5,420 nucleotides of DNA from Candidatus Hecatellales archaeon ex4484_218. GTDB lineage: Archaea > Thermoproteota > Bathyarchaeia > Hecatellales > Hecatellaceae. A program made the translations under genes and the position numbers. A model generated the notes under the pieces. The model was not told the DNA's origin. It did no database searches and was given only the letters and a program-made list of their open reading frames with translations. Positions 1-5,002 of this stretch are shown in pieces. The number at the start of each line of letters is the position of its first letter. Position 1 is the stretch's first letter. The DNA lies in NCBI GenBank assembly GCA_002254975.1, contig NJEB01000054.1, forward strand, positions 1 through 5,420. The letters run 5' to 3'.

Positions 1-21
1 AAAAAAGGGGTTTGATTTTTC

Positions 22-642
22 TTGTCTTTTGACCTAACTGATGAAGAAGGAGTTTTCCTAGTTAAACTTGCAAGAAAAGCCATAACAGAATATCTTAAAA
101 ACACAAAAAAAATAAGACCACCACCTGAAACACCTGAAAAACTTAAAACCAAATGTGGGGTTTTTGTAACCTTAAATAAGCTTATAAACCATAAAAAAGA
201 CCTTAGAGGCTGTATAGGCTACCCTGAACCCATTCTACCATTAGTTGAAGCAACTATTAATTCAGCTGTAAGTTCAGCTGTTGAAGACCCAAGATTTCCT
301 CCCGTAACCTTAAAAGAATTAGATAAAATTGTTGTTGAGGTAAGTGTTTTAACTCCTCTTCAACTTGTTGAGGTTGAAAACCCTAAAGATTACCCTAAAA
401 AAATTAAGATTGGAGTGGATGGTTTAGTTGTTGAACATGGATGGAATAAAGGTTTACTTTTACCTCAGGTTCCAGTTGAATGGGGTTGGAATGAGGAAGA
501 ATTTTTATCCAATTGTTGTATAAAAGCTGGACTTCCACCAGATTATTGGCTTTTACCTCAAACAAAAATCTACAAATTTCAAGCCATTATCTTTGAGGAA
601 GAAACACCTAACGGAGAAATCAAAAAAAGAAGCCTAATATAA
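22..642 (+). CDS. AMMECR1-domain protein
   Basis: This is a 206-residue protein of the AMMECR1 family, found across archaea, bacteria and eukaryotes. The biochemical role of the family is unsettled; a catalytic function has been proposed because of the invariant LRGCIG motif. Here that motif is at residues 61-66, followed by YPEP. Other family landmarks are GVFVTL (46-51), EDPRFPPVT (88-96), EVSVLTP (106-112), IGVDGLVVEHG (130-140) and LLPQVPVEWGW (146-156). The length is normal for single-domain archaeal members, so the gene is complete. The start is TTG at 22: an in-frame TGA at 13-15 rules out a longer protein, and no ATG or GTG lies in frame near the N-terminus. A purine-rich AAAAAAGGGG run lies just upstream. 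No signal peptide or membrane helix is seen, so it should be cytoplasmic. The toxin-antitoxin-like pair follows at once on the same strand. Family assignment is firm; function is not known. Confidence 0.95.
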   Translation: MSFDLTDEEGVFLVKLARKAITEYLKNTKKIRPPPETPEKLKTKCGVFVTLNKLINHKKDLRGCIGYPEPILPLVEATINSAVSSAVEDPRFPPVTLKELDKIVVEVSVLTPLQLVEVENPKDYPKKIKIGVDGLVVEHGWNKGLLLPQVPVEWGWNEEEFLSNCCIKAGLPPDYWLLPQTKIYKFQAIIFEEETPNGEIKKRSLI

Positions 643-673
643 ATTGTCAGAATTAATTAATGAAAAGTTGAGG

Positions 674-811
674 ATGAAAATATTTTCCGAGAAACCTATA
701 AAAGAACCTAAAAAAAGGTTACATGTTAGACTTGGTAAAAAATTATCTCCTGAGAAAATTGAAAAACTTATTAGAGAAGGGTGGGATGAAGTGTTAAAAT
801 GGAAGTTATAG
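674..811 (+). CDS. Small basic protein, probable antitoxin partner of the PIN toxin
   Basis: A 45-residue reading frame lies between the AMMECR1 gene and the PIN-domain gene and overlaps the latter's start by 13 bases (799-811), in another frame. That is a typical translational coupling layout for an antitoxin preceding its VapC toxin. The protein is lysine-rich. It has an N-terminal stretch with EKPIKEPKKR (6-15), a short strand-like RLHVRL (15-20), then a predicted helix starting at SPEKIEKLIREG (25-36) and the tail WDEVLKWKL. A strand followed by helix recalls small DNA-binding antitoxins, but I cannot assign a family (ribbon-helix-helix, AbrB or other). The frame is open back to 638, so TTG at 644 (55 residues, starting MSELINEK) or TTG at 668 are alternative starts. 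TTG 644 would begin one base after the AMMECR1 stop codon. The role is inferred from position and size only. Confidence 0.6.
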   Translation: MKIFSEKPIKEPKKRLHVRLGKKLSPEKIEKLIREGWDEVLKWKL

Positions 812-1200
812 TGGATACAAATATACTTGTGTATGAAACTGTTGAGGATTCCATATACCATAAAGATGTGATGGAAAAACTAGAAAAAATTGATGTTCCA
901 TATCTTCTAACAAATATTCTGATAGAGTTTATCCTAGTAATGAAAAAACTTGGTTTAGAAGAAAATTTTATTGTAAATAAGGTTTTAGAGATATTGGAGG
1001 ATAAAAGAATTAGATTATTTAGTATTAAAAGTGTTGATTTTAAGGAAGCATTAAAAATTATAGGTCAAGAAAAGATGAATACTGGGAAAATTAACGATAA
1101 AATAGTTTTAGCTTTAGCTAGAAAAAATAAATTACCAATTTACACCTACGATAAACAATTAAAACGACAAGCAAAAAATTTAGGTATAGGAACAATTTAA
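799..1200 (+). CDS. vapC: PIN-domain ribonuclease, VapC-type toxin
   Basis: This is a 133-residue single PIN domain, the usual size for VapC toxins, which are Mg-dependent RNases that cut tRNA, rRNA or mRNA. The acidic active-site residues are all present: D6 in the opening VDTNILVYE, E43 in NILIEF, D100 in the GKINDKIVLALA segment (96-107) and D118 in IYTYDKQLKR (114-123). An intact catalytic set suggests an active nuclease. The ATG at 799 gives the normal N-terminus, with the catalytic Asp six residues in, and overlaps the end of the small upstream gene, so translation is probably coupled. There is only a weak ribosome-binding site (GGGTGGG at 779-785). In the standard model the partner blocks the active site and represses the operon. 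The cellular target cannot be read from the sequence. A housekeeping PIN RNase is possible but less likely given the size and the neighbour. Confidence 0.88.
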   Translation: MEVIVDTNILVYETVEDSIYHKDVMEKLEKIDVPYLLTNILIEFILVMKKLGLEENFIVNKVLEILEDKRIRLFSIKSVDFKEALKIIGQEKMNTGKINDKIVLALARKNKLPIYTYDKQLKRQAKNLGIGTI

Positions 1201-1251
1201 TCCAAAAAATTCTTTCCTAACAAAAATTAAAGCTAAACTTCAAAAACCATT

Positions 1252-1262
1252 AAAATTTATAG
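1252..1262 (+). promoter_or_regulatory. Possible TATA box for the glycosyltransferase gene
   Basis: The 116-base gap after the PIN gene contains AAAATTTATAG, about 55-65 bases before the GTG start. A start of transcription about 25 bases downstream would leave a leader of roughly 30 bases carrying the AAAGGT at 1303-1308 as ribosome-binding site. AT-rich sequence makes chance matches common, so this is tentative. Confidence 0.35.
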
Positions 1263-1316
1263 TTAGACTAGAAAAAGTAGGGATGATGAAAAAATCCTTT
1301 TTAAAGGTTTGAGGCT

Positions 1317-2492
1317 GTGAGGATATATTTTGCTCCTTGTGGTATTGGGCTTGGACATGTTGGAAGAAGTCTTGAAGTAGCTAAATATTTAAAACTTAAA
1401 AAGCCAGATTGTAAAATTCTTTTTTCAACCTATTCTGATGCTTTAATTCCCTTAAAAACTGAGGGTTTTAGGTTTGTTGAAGCTCCAAAATTTGAGTATT
1501 GGGTTTGGCCTGATGGAACACCTGACCCTTGGAGAACACTTAAATGGTTAAGTGGGAAAATTTTAGGTGTTTTTCTTAAACAATTAAAATTTGAGGTTAA
1601 ACAGGTAGCATCCTTTAAACCTGATATTATTTTTTCTGATAGTCGTCTTTCAACAACCATTGTTGGATGGCTGCTGGGAAAACCTGTAATTACCATGTTA
1701 AACCAGTTTCATGTTGTTGCACCAGGATTTGTTCACTATAAAATTCTTCAAACTTTATCTGATATTTTTTCTTTTACATTTTTAGCTGATGGATGGGGGT
1801 TAAGCAGTAAAATTCTTATCCCAGATTTCCCTCCACCATATTCTATTTCAACCCTAAATCTAAGAATTCCCCCTTCCATTAAACGTAAAATTATTTTTGT
1901 TGGCCCCATCCTACCAGTAAAACCTGAAAATCTACCCAACCAAGAAATTTTAAGAAAAAAATTTGGGTTTGATAGTCGTCCATTAATTTATGTTGCTGTT
2001 AGCGGCCCAAAATGGGAAAGATTTTGGCTTGGGAAAAAGCTTTTAAAATATTTTTCTGGTTTTCCGGAAAAATATCAAATAATTGTTTCTTTGGGAATTA
2101 GGGAAAACCCTAATGTTTGGAGGAGGGGGAATTTAACTGTTTATGGTTGGCTTAAGGAAAGGTTTGAGGTTTTAAAGGCTTGTGACTTGGTTGTTGGGAG
2201 AGGAGGTCATACAACTTTAACTCAAACTTTGGCTTATGGTAAACCTATGTTACTTATTCCTACACCAGAACAAACAGAACAAATTTATAATGCAAAATCT
2301 GCTGTTAAGCTTGGTGTTGCTAAAGTTTTAGACCAACGTAAACTTTCAAAAGATCTTTTACTTTCAAAGATTAAGGAAATTTTTAATGATAAAAAATACT
2401 GGAAAAATGCTGAAAAACTAAGAAAAATAGCTTTAAATTTTGATTGTCTTAAAACAACAACAAACCTTATTCTTAGCTACAGTAAAAAATAA
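1317..2492 (+). CDS. GT-B fold glycosyltransferase, MurG/GT28-like
   Basis: This 391-residue protein has the two-domain outline of MurG/monogalactosyldiacylglycerol-synthase-type glycosyltransferases, which move a sugar from a nucleotide-sugar donor to a lipid or glycan acceptor. The N-terminal domain opens with CGIGLGHVGRS, the glycine-rich acceptor-side loop with H14 and R17, and contains FKPDIIFSDS (about 100-109). The C-terminal donor domain has YGWLKERFEVLKACDLVVGRGGHTT (H298 in the GGH motif) and then PTPEQTEQIYNA, with the E321-Q322-x-x-N325-A326 signature that contacts the nucleotide sugar. No membrane helix or signal peptide is obvious, so it probably works at the cytoplasmic membrane face. 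GTG 1317 is the start because the near upstream ATGs (1283, 1286) are in another frame and hit a stop. AAAGGT lies 8 bases ahead. The substrate is unknown; glycolipid or N-glycan precursor synthesis are candidates. No other glycan genes are nearby. Confidence 0.85.
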   Translation: MRIYFAPCGIGLGHVGRSLEVAKYLKLKKPDCKILFSTYSDALIPLKTEGFRFVEAPKFEYWVWPDGTPDPWRTLKWLSGKILGVFLKQLKFEVKQVASFKPDIIFSDSRLSTTIVGWLLGKPVITMLNQFHVVAPGFVHYKILQTLSDIFSFTFLADGWGLSSKILIPDFPPPYSISTLNLRIPPSIKRKIIFVGPILPVKPENLPNQEILRKKFGFDSRPLIYVAVSGPKWERFWLGKKLLKYFSGFPEKYQIIVSLGIRENPNVWRRGNLTVYGWLKERFEVLKACDLVVGRGGHTTLTQTLAYGKPMLLIPTPEQTEQIYNAKSAVKLGVAKVLDQRKLSKDLLLSKIKEIFNDKKYWKNAEKLRKIALNFDCLKTTTNLILSYSKK

Positions 2493-2505
2493 TTTTAAAT
2501 TTATA

Positions 2506-3666
2506 TTATATTTTAACAACTTTAACTTCATTAACAATTTTTTCAACAAGTTTTTCAACATCAATTTTTTCTTCAAAATTTTTTAGCTTTTCATCAGTAA
2601 TTCCATTGTAGTTTTCAGGTGGTGAAAAATCAAAAAAAGTTTTTTTGGTTAGGTTCTCCGGAAAATTAAGTTTTAATCTTAAATCTTCAATTTCTTTTTT
2701 CTCAAATCCTATTAAAGGATGAAAAATGGGTAAGGTTGAAGCATCCTCTAGGTAGGATAGTAATCTTAAGGTTTGGGTTGGTTTTGGGTCTAAACTAACT
2801 CCAAGAACAATTCCTAAAGCTTTTTTTAAGTTAGCTAGTTTACATCCAACCTTAACAGCTAAACGTTGAATTAGTAAAGTTTTAAGGTTAGAGTTGATAT
2901 TTTGGGGGATAGAATCTAAAATTTTTTTGAAGGGTGCAACATAAACTTTAAGGTTTGGTTGAGAAATGTAATCTTTTAATGTTTTAGCAAATCTAAAATC
3001 TTCTTCATCTTTATTTGTTTGGTTGAGATAGAATGGGATTGGAAAAACACCTCTTTTCATCATCAACCATCCAGCTAAAGCTGTTTTAACATTGTTTCCA
3101 AGAAAAATTAAAAGTCTACCTTGACTTCCAACAGGTAAACCACCCCAACCTCTAAAAATTTTAGAATAAATGTAGGCTTTTTTTTCTCTAGCTTCAACAA
3201 AAATGGTTTTATCAGGGTTTTCTAGATTAACCTTTAAACTTTTACTTTCACCTAGCTTTTTAAGAATGGTTGAACCAATTTTAACCTCTAAATCTTTACT
3301 TGTGTAAGGATGTTTTCCAACTCGTCTAGCTCTAACAGCAAAACTTTCATTTTCACCAAGAATTTTTTCAGCAAGTTTAAGGGAGTTTTCAACAATTTCT
3401 TCTTGACCTGTTTCAGTTTCTAATGCTGAAGCTGAAAAATCAACACCAAAAACCTTTAAAACACTTCTACAAATCTCTTCTGGGTTTTCACCTAAAATAT
3501 AGATTCTCCCCCCCTCTTTTCTTATTCGCCAAAAATTTAATCCATCCAGTTTAAGTCTTAATCTAATCTGTTTAACAAGTAAATCTTCTAATCTTTTCCT
3601 AACAGCGTCACTTTTAAGCAAAATTTCTGAGTAGGCTATAAGAGCTACATTACTAAATTTAGTCAA
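2506..3666 (-). CDS. ThiI-like THUMP protein with degenerate PP-loop
   Basis: This is a relative of ThiI, which makes 4-thiouridine in tRNA by adenylating the base with a PP-loop ATPase. From TTG 3666 it is 386 residues. The ferredoxin-like N-terminus has VALIAYSEILLKS. The THUMP domain includes FAVRARRVGKHPYTSKD. The linker GLPVGSQG (176-183) precedes a Rossmann-like domain ending in DASTLPIFHPLIG (308-320), as in ThiI. At the PP-loop, where ThiI reads SGGFDS, this protein reads GNNVKT (190-195; bases 3082-3099), losing the glycines and the key Asp. The stretch aligned with ThiI's G-E-(S/A)-LGQVxSQT is GVSLDPKPTQT. There is no C-terminal rhodanese domain. The frame is otherwise intact over 1.1 kb, so it is probably functional but not as a standard 4-thiouridine synthetase. 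A longer start, TTG 3691-3693, is possible, but the shorter one fits ThiI N-termini, a GGGTTGGA site (3670-3677) and the promoter better. Family is firm; activity is unknown. Confidence 0.82.
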   Translation of the reverse strand: MTKFSNVALIAYSEILLKSDAVRKRLEDLLVKQIRLRLKLDGLNFWRIRKEGGRIYILGENPEEICRSVLKVFGVDFSASALETETGQEEIVENSLKLAEKILGENESFAVRARRVGKHPYTSKDLEVKIGSTILKKLGESKSLKVNLENPDKTIFVEAREKKAYIYSKIFRGWGGLPVGSQGRLLIFLGNNVKTALAGWLMMKRGVFPIPFYLNQTNKDEEDFRFAKTLKDYISQPNLKVYVAPFKKILDSIPQNINSNLKTLLIQRLAVKVGCKLANLKKALGIVLGVSLDPKPTQTLRLLSYLEDASTLPIFHPLIGFEKKEIEDLRLKLNFPENLTKKTFFDFSPPENYNGITDEKLKNFEEKIDVEKLVEKIVNEVKVVKI

Positions 3667-3678
3667 ACATCCAACCCA

Positions 3679-3716
3679 AAAATATGATCTCAAACAAAGA
3701 CTATAAACTTAGATAC
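3679..3716. repeat. Imperfect direct repeat, copy A
   Basis: This 38-base segment, starting AAAATATGATCT and ending CTTAGATAC, matches copy B 79 bases downstream at 31 of 38 positions without gaps. Five of the seven differences are transitions. It lies just upstream of the preferred start of the ThiI-like gene and contains that gene's possible TATA box. It may be a duplicated promoter or operator, or the head of a decayed copy of the small RNA gene. Confidence 0.65.
3703..3709 (-). promoter_or_regulatory. Possible TATA box for the ThiI-like gene
   Basis: On the minus strand the sequence reads AAGTTTATAGTC. Transcription starting about 25-27 bases on, near 3679, would place a GGGTTGGA ribosome-binding site and the TTG at 3664-3666 just inside the transcript. 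It would place the alternative TTG at 3691-3693 outside it. The site sits inside copy A of the direct repeat. Confidence 0.4.
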
Positions 3717-3757
3717 AAAAATAATGTTAAAAATCTTGTTTTCTAAGGATAAATCCG

Positions 3758-3795
3758 AAAATATTATCTTAAACAAAGCCTATAGGTTTAGATGC
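3758..3795. repeat. Imperfect direct repeat, copy B
   Basis: This is the second copy of the 38-base repeat, ending where the candidate C/D box RNA begins. It contains an AAATATTAT promoter-like element and the 8-base palindrome CCTATAGG (3779-3786), which in copy A reads ACTATAAA. The palindrome could be a protein-binding site, but nothing identifies a regulator. Confidence 0.65.
3759..3767 (+). promoter_or_regulatory. Possible TATA box for the candidate C/D box RNA
   Basis: AAATATTAT lies about 30 bases before the proposed 5' stem of the small RNA, the usual archaeal spacing between a TATA box and the transcription start. It is AT-rich and could match by chance. The arrangement of promoter, RNA and T-tract is what gives it weight. 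The same promoter could also drive the membrane protein gene at 3877. Confidence 0.4.
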
Positions 3796-3853
3796 CGATG
3801 ATGTAACCTGACAAGTATGACAGAATAATGAAATTTCAGAGTTAAGCTGAGGC
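3794..3853 (+). ncRNA. Candidate C/D box guide sRNA
   Basis: This 60-base segment has the order and spacing of an archaeal C/D box RNA, a guide for 2'-O-methylation by fibrillarin, Nop5 and L7Ae. The terminal stem is GCC (3794-3796) with GGC (3851-3853), extendable by TTTA (3787-3790) with TAAA (3854-3857). C box is ATGATGT (3798-3804, 6 of 7 to RTGATGA) and D box is an exact CTGA (3847-3850). Internally there is a weak D' ATGA (3817-3820) and C' ATAATGA (3825-3831, 6 of 7), four bases apart. The ends fit a kink-turn: bulge 3797-3799, G3800-A3850 and A3801-G3849 sheared pairs, U3802-U3848, then G3803-C3847. Guides would be 3805-3816 (12 nt) and 3832-3846 (15 nt). By the five-base rule the target bases pair with C3812 and T3842. 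The targets are not identified. The D' box is the weakest element. Confidence 0.55.
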
Positions 3854-3859
3854 TAAAAA

Positions 3860-3865
3860 TTTTTT
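3860..3865 (+). terminator. T-tract behind the candidate sRNA
   Basis: Six consecutive T follow the RNA's terminal stem by a few bases. Archaeal RNA polymerase can stop at such oligo-T tracts without a strong hairpin. It is short, so read-through into the membrane protein gene starting 11 bases later is likely in part. Confidence 0.35.
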
Positions 3866-3876
3866 AGGTTGTTAAA

Positions 3877-4251
3877 ATGTTTCCTCCAACCTTACCTTTA
3901 ACTTTTCTTTTTTCTTTAATTATTGTTTGGCTGATTGTTTCAATAGCCATGTATTTTGCGGCAAGAATAGTAGTTGGCAGCAAAGCAAGATTTGCTGATG
4001 CTTTAGGTTTAGTAATTATTGGTGTAGTTATTGTTGGGCTTGTATCCTTTTTTACCAGAAGTCTTTTAGGCTCTTTTTTTGCATCAATCCTAACTTTTAT
4101 TGTTTGGATTTGGCTTGTTAAAACTTTTTTCCGGACAAGTTGGCTTAAAGCTTTAGGTATATCCATCCTATCAGTTTTTATGCTTATAGTCATAACAATT
4201 ATTTTAGCATTTTTAATGGGGGTTACCGGATTTTTCCTATTTTTAAGTTAA
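3877..4251 (+). CDS. Small four-helix membrane protein of unknown function
   Basis: This is a 124-residue, very hydrophobic protein that I do not recognise. Four membrane segments can be seen at about 8-29, 40-60, 65-82 and 91-122. They are separated by short loops with basic residues: R30 and K36-R38 after helix 1, R61 between helices 2 and 3, and K82, R86 and K91 before helix 4. There is no cleavable signal peptide and no soluble domain, and no catalytic motif was noticed. The first polar loop reads AARIVVGSKARFADALG (28-44), a pattern that might serve to recognise family members. ATG 3877 is the start, with AGGTTG seven to ten bases upstream. Its 3' end overlaps by 9 bases the stop region of the dead GTPase gene on the other strand. 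It may share the promoter of the small RNA upstream. Confidence 0.72.
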   Translation: MFPPTLPLTFLFSLIIVWLIVSIAMYFAARIVVGSKARFADALGLVIIGVVIVGLVSFFTRSLLGSFFASILTFIVWIWLVKTFFRTSWLKALGISILSVFMLIVITIILAFLMGVTGFFLFLS

Positions 4252-4438
4252 ATCTCCACAAACACATCTAATCTCATAGGTCAAGGTTAAAAGCTCATCA
4301 AAACCTTGCCATGTTTTGGCTGAAATAAGAGGAATATGTTGAGCTGGAATAAATTTTTTAAGCATTTTAGCAACCTCCAAAACTTCCAGTAAGTAAACTT
4401 TTACCACAACCAGCAGGCCCCAAAATTAAAATTTTCAT
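4243..4438 (-). pseudogene. Remnant of a GPN-loop-type GTPase gene
   Basis: On the minus strand an ATG at 4436-4438 opens MKILILGPAGCGKSLLTGSF, a clear Walker A (G1) motif with the hydrophobic first strand. The frame stops after 23 residues. A second frame, open across 4243-4407, reads VAKMLKKFIPAQHIPLISAK and then TWQGFDELLTLTYEIRCVCGDLT before its stop at 4243-4245. SAK is the G5 motif of GTPases, and a Cys-rich CxCGDLT tail fits, from memory, the archaeal GPN-loop family (Gpn1/2/3 relatives). Such proteins are about 250 residues; here the GPN loop, G3 and the G4 NKxD motif are all missing. The simplest reading is an internal deletion of roughly 500 bases that also shifted the frame. Protein-like sequence survives on both sides, so the loss seems fairly recent. 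It overlaps the membrane protein gene's stop by 9 bases, convergent. Confidence 0.75.
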
Positions 4439-4454
4439 CCTAGTTTAGAAAAAC

Positions 4455-4559
4455 TTATCCAACTTTAAAAACTCTTAAACCTTGTTGGGATAATAGGTTG
4501 ACAGTTAAACCTTCCATCCCCACTATCCTGGTGGAAAACTGTTGATTGGAAGCTACATT
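4455..4559 (-). other. Short open frame, possible gene relic upstream of the dead GTPase
   Basis: Between a TAG at 4560-4562 and a TAA at 4455-4457 the minus strand is open for 34 codons. It includes GTG (4521-4523) and ATG (4515-4517) codons and ends MEGLTVNLLSQQGLRVFKVG. It stops 16 bases before the start of the GTPase remnant, as an upstream operon partner would. The peptide looks protein-like, but I do not recognise it, and an open frame this short occurs by chance. Its far end overlaps the first 18 bases of the DUF123 gene on the other strand. Confidence 0.2.
4530..4535 (+). promoter_or_regulatory. Ribosome-binding site that fixes the TTG start of the DUF123 gene
   Basis: GGTGGA lies seven bases before TTG 4542 and matches the archaeal Shine-Dalgarno core. 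The next in-frame ATG is codon 39, which would remove the GYYAYVGSA motif, so this site settles the start. CCAC at 4520-4523 can pair with GTGG at 4531-4534 across a 7-base loop, so the site may be partly hidden; four pairs is weak. Confidence 0.65.
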
Positions 4560-4973
4560 CTAGTTTTATTTTTAGAAAAAGATTGTAAAATTAAAATTGG
4601 AAGTTTAGGTTTGGTTAAGTTTAAAAAAGGTTATTATGCTTATGTTGGCTCAGCAATGGGCAAAACTTTAAATTTGGAAAAACGTGTTGAAAGACATAAA
4701 AAAACTATTCTTGGAAAAACTAAAAATTTAAGATGGCATATAGACTATTTTTTAGCCAGCAAAAAAGTAAAATTATTCTCCGACATAAAAATTAAATCCA
4801 ACAAAAAAATTGAATGTAAAATTTCAAAAAAACTAGAAAAAATTTCTGATGGGGTTGTTAAAGGTTTTGGTTCTTCAGACTGCAAAAATAAATGTTTAGG
4901 GCATCTTTACTATTTTAAGTTTAACCCGATTAGGCTTATTCTTAAAACTTTGAATCTTAAAAATTTAACCTAA
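4542..4973 (+). CDS. DUF123 (GIY-YIG-like) domain protein
   Basis: This is a 143-residue stand-alone DUF123 protein, a family common in archaea and also found fused to endonuclease III in some organisms. Its fold is related to GIY-YIG nucleases, but activity and substrate are not established. Landmarks in order: GSYILVLFL (3-11); IGSLGLVKFKKGYYAYVGSA (19-38), where GYYAYVGSA is the GIY-YIG-like pair; RVERH (48-52) with the conserved Arg and His; LRWHIDYFL (63-71); E91 in KIECKISKKL; and GFGSSDCKNKCLGHLYYF (108-125) with C114, C118 and H121. All main family residues are present, so the gene looks intact. The protein is very lysine-rich. TTG is the start, set by GGTGGA seven bases upstream. The final 18 residues, a basic tail (FNPIRLILKTLNLKNLT), follow the domain. 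It converges on the Alba gene, 29 bases away. A role in DNA repair or nucleic-acid processing is inference only. Confidence 0.9.
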   Translation: MIGSYILVLFLEKDCKIKIGSLGLVKFKKGYYAYVGSAMGKTLNLEKRVERHKKTILGKTKNLRWHIDYFLASKKVKLFSDIKIKSNKKIECKISKKLEKISDGVVKGFGSSDCKNKCLGHLYYFKFNPIRLILKTLNLKNLT

Positions 4974-4978
4974 AAAAA
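4972..4978 (-). terminator. T-tract downstream of the Alba gene
   Basis: On the minus strand seven consecutive T lie about 25 bases past the Alba stop codon. This suits archaeal oligo-T termination of the Alba transcript. It lies at the end of the convergent DUF123 gene. Confidence 0.4.
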
Positions 4979-5002
4979 TGGATGAAAAATTTTGTTTGTT
5001 AG

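Noticed and set aside
634..861. 75-codon minus-strand open frame
   Set aside because: It runs antisense across the antitoxin-like and PIN genes, has low-complexity Phe/Ile/Ser-rich composition, and no recognisable motif.
1296..1307. Inverted repeat CCTTT/AAAGG over the glycosyltransferase ribosome-binding site
   Set aside because: Only about four pairs can form with a workable loop, too weak to claim regulation.
1283..1312. Perfect C box sequence ATGATGA (1283-1289) as a second C/D box RNA
   Set aside because: No CTGA box lies at a usable distance; only TTGA about 20 bases on, with no flanking stem. It is more likely chance in the glycosyltransferase leader.
1430..1939. Two minus-strand open frames (1430-1696 and 1748-1939)
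   Set aside because: Both lie inside the well-supported glycosyltransferase gene on the other strand and show no domain of their own.
3667..3876. tRNA gene, CRISPR repeats or transposon ends in the intergenic region
   Set aside because: There is no cloverleaf or T-loop motif, only two repeat copies with 41 bases between them and many mismatches, and no terminal inverted repeats or transposase.
3864..4193. 109-codon minus-strand open frame
   Set aside because: It is a shadow of the hydrophobic membrane protein gene; its Lys/Thr/Ile-rich composition is what the antisense of a Leu/Ile/Phe-rich gene gives.
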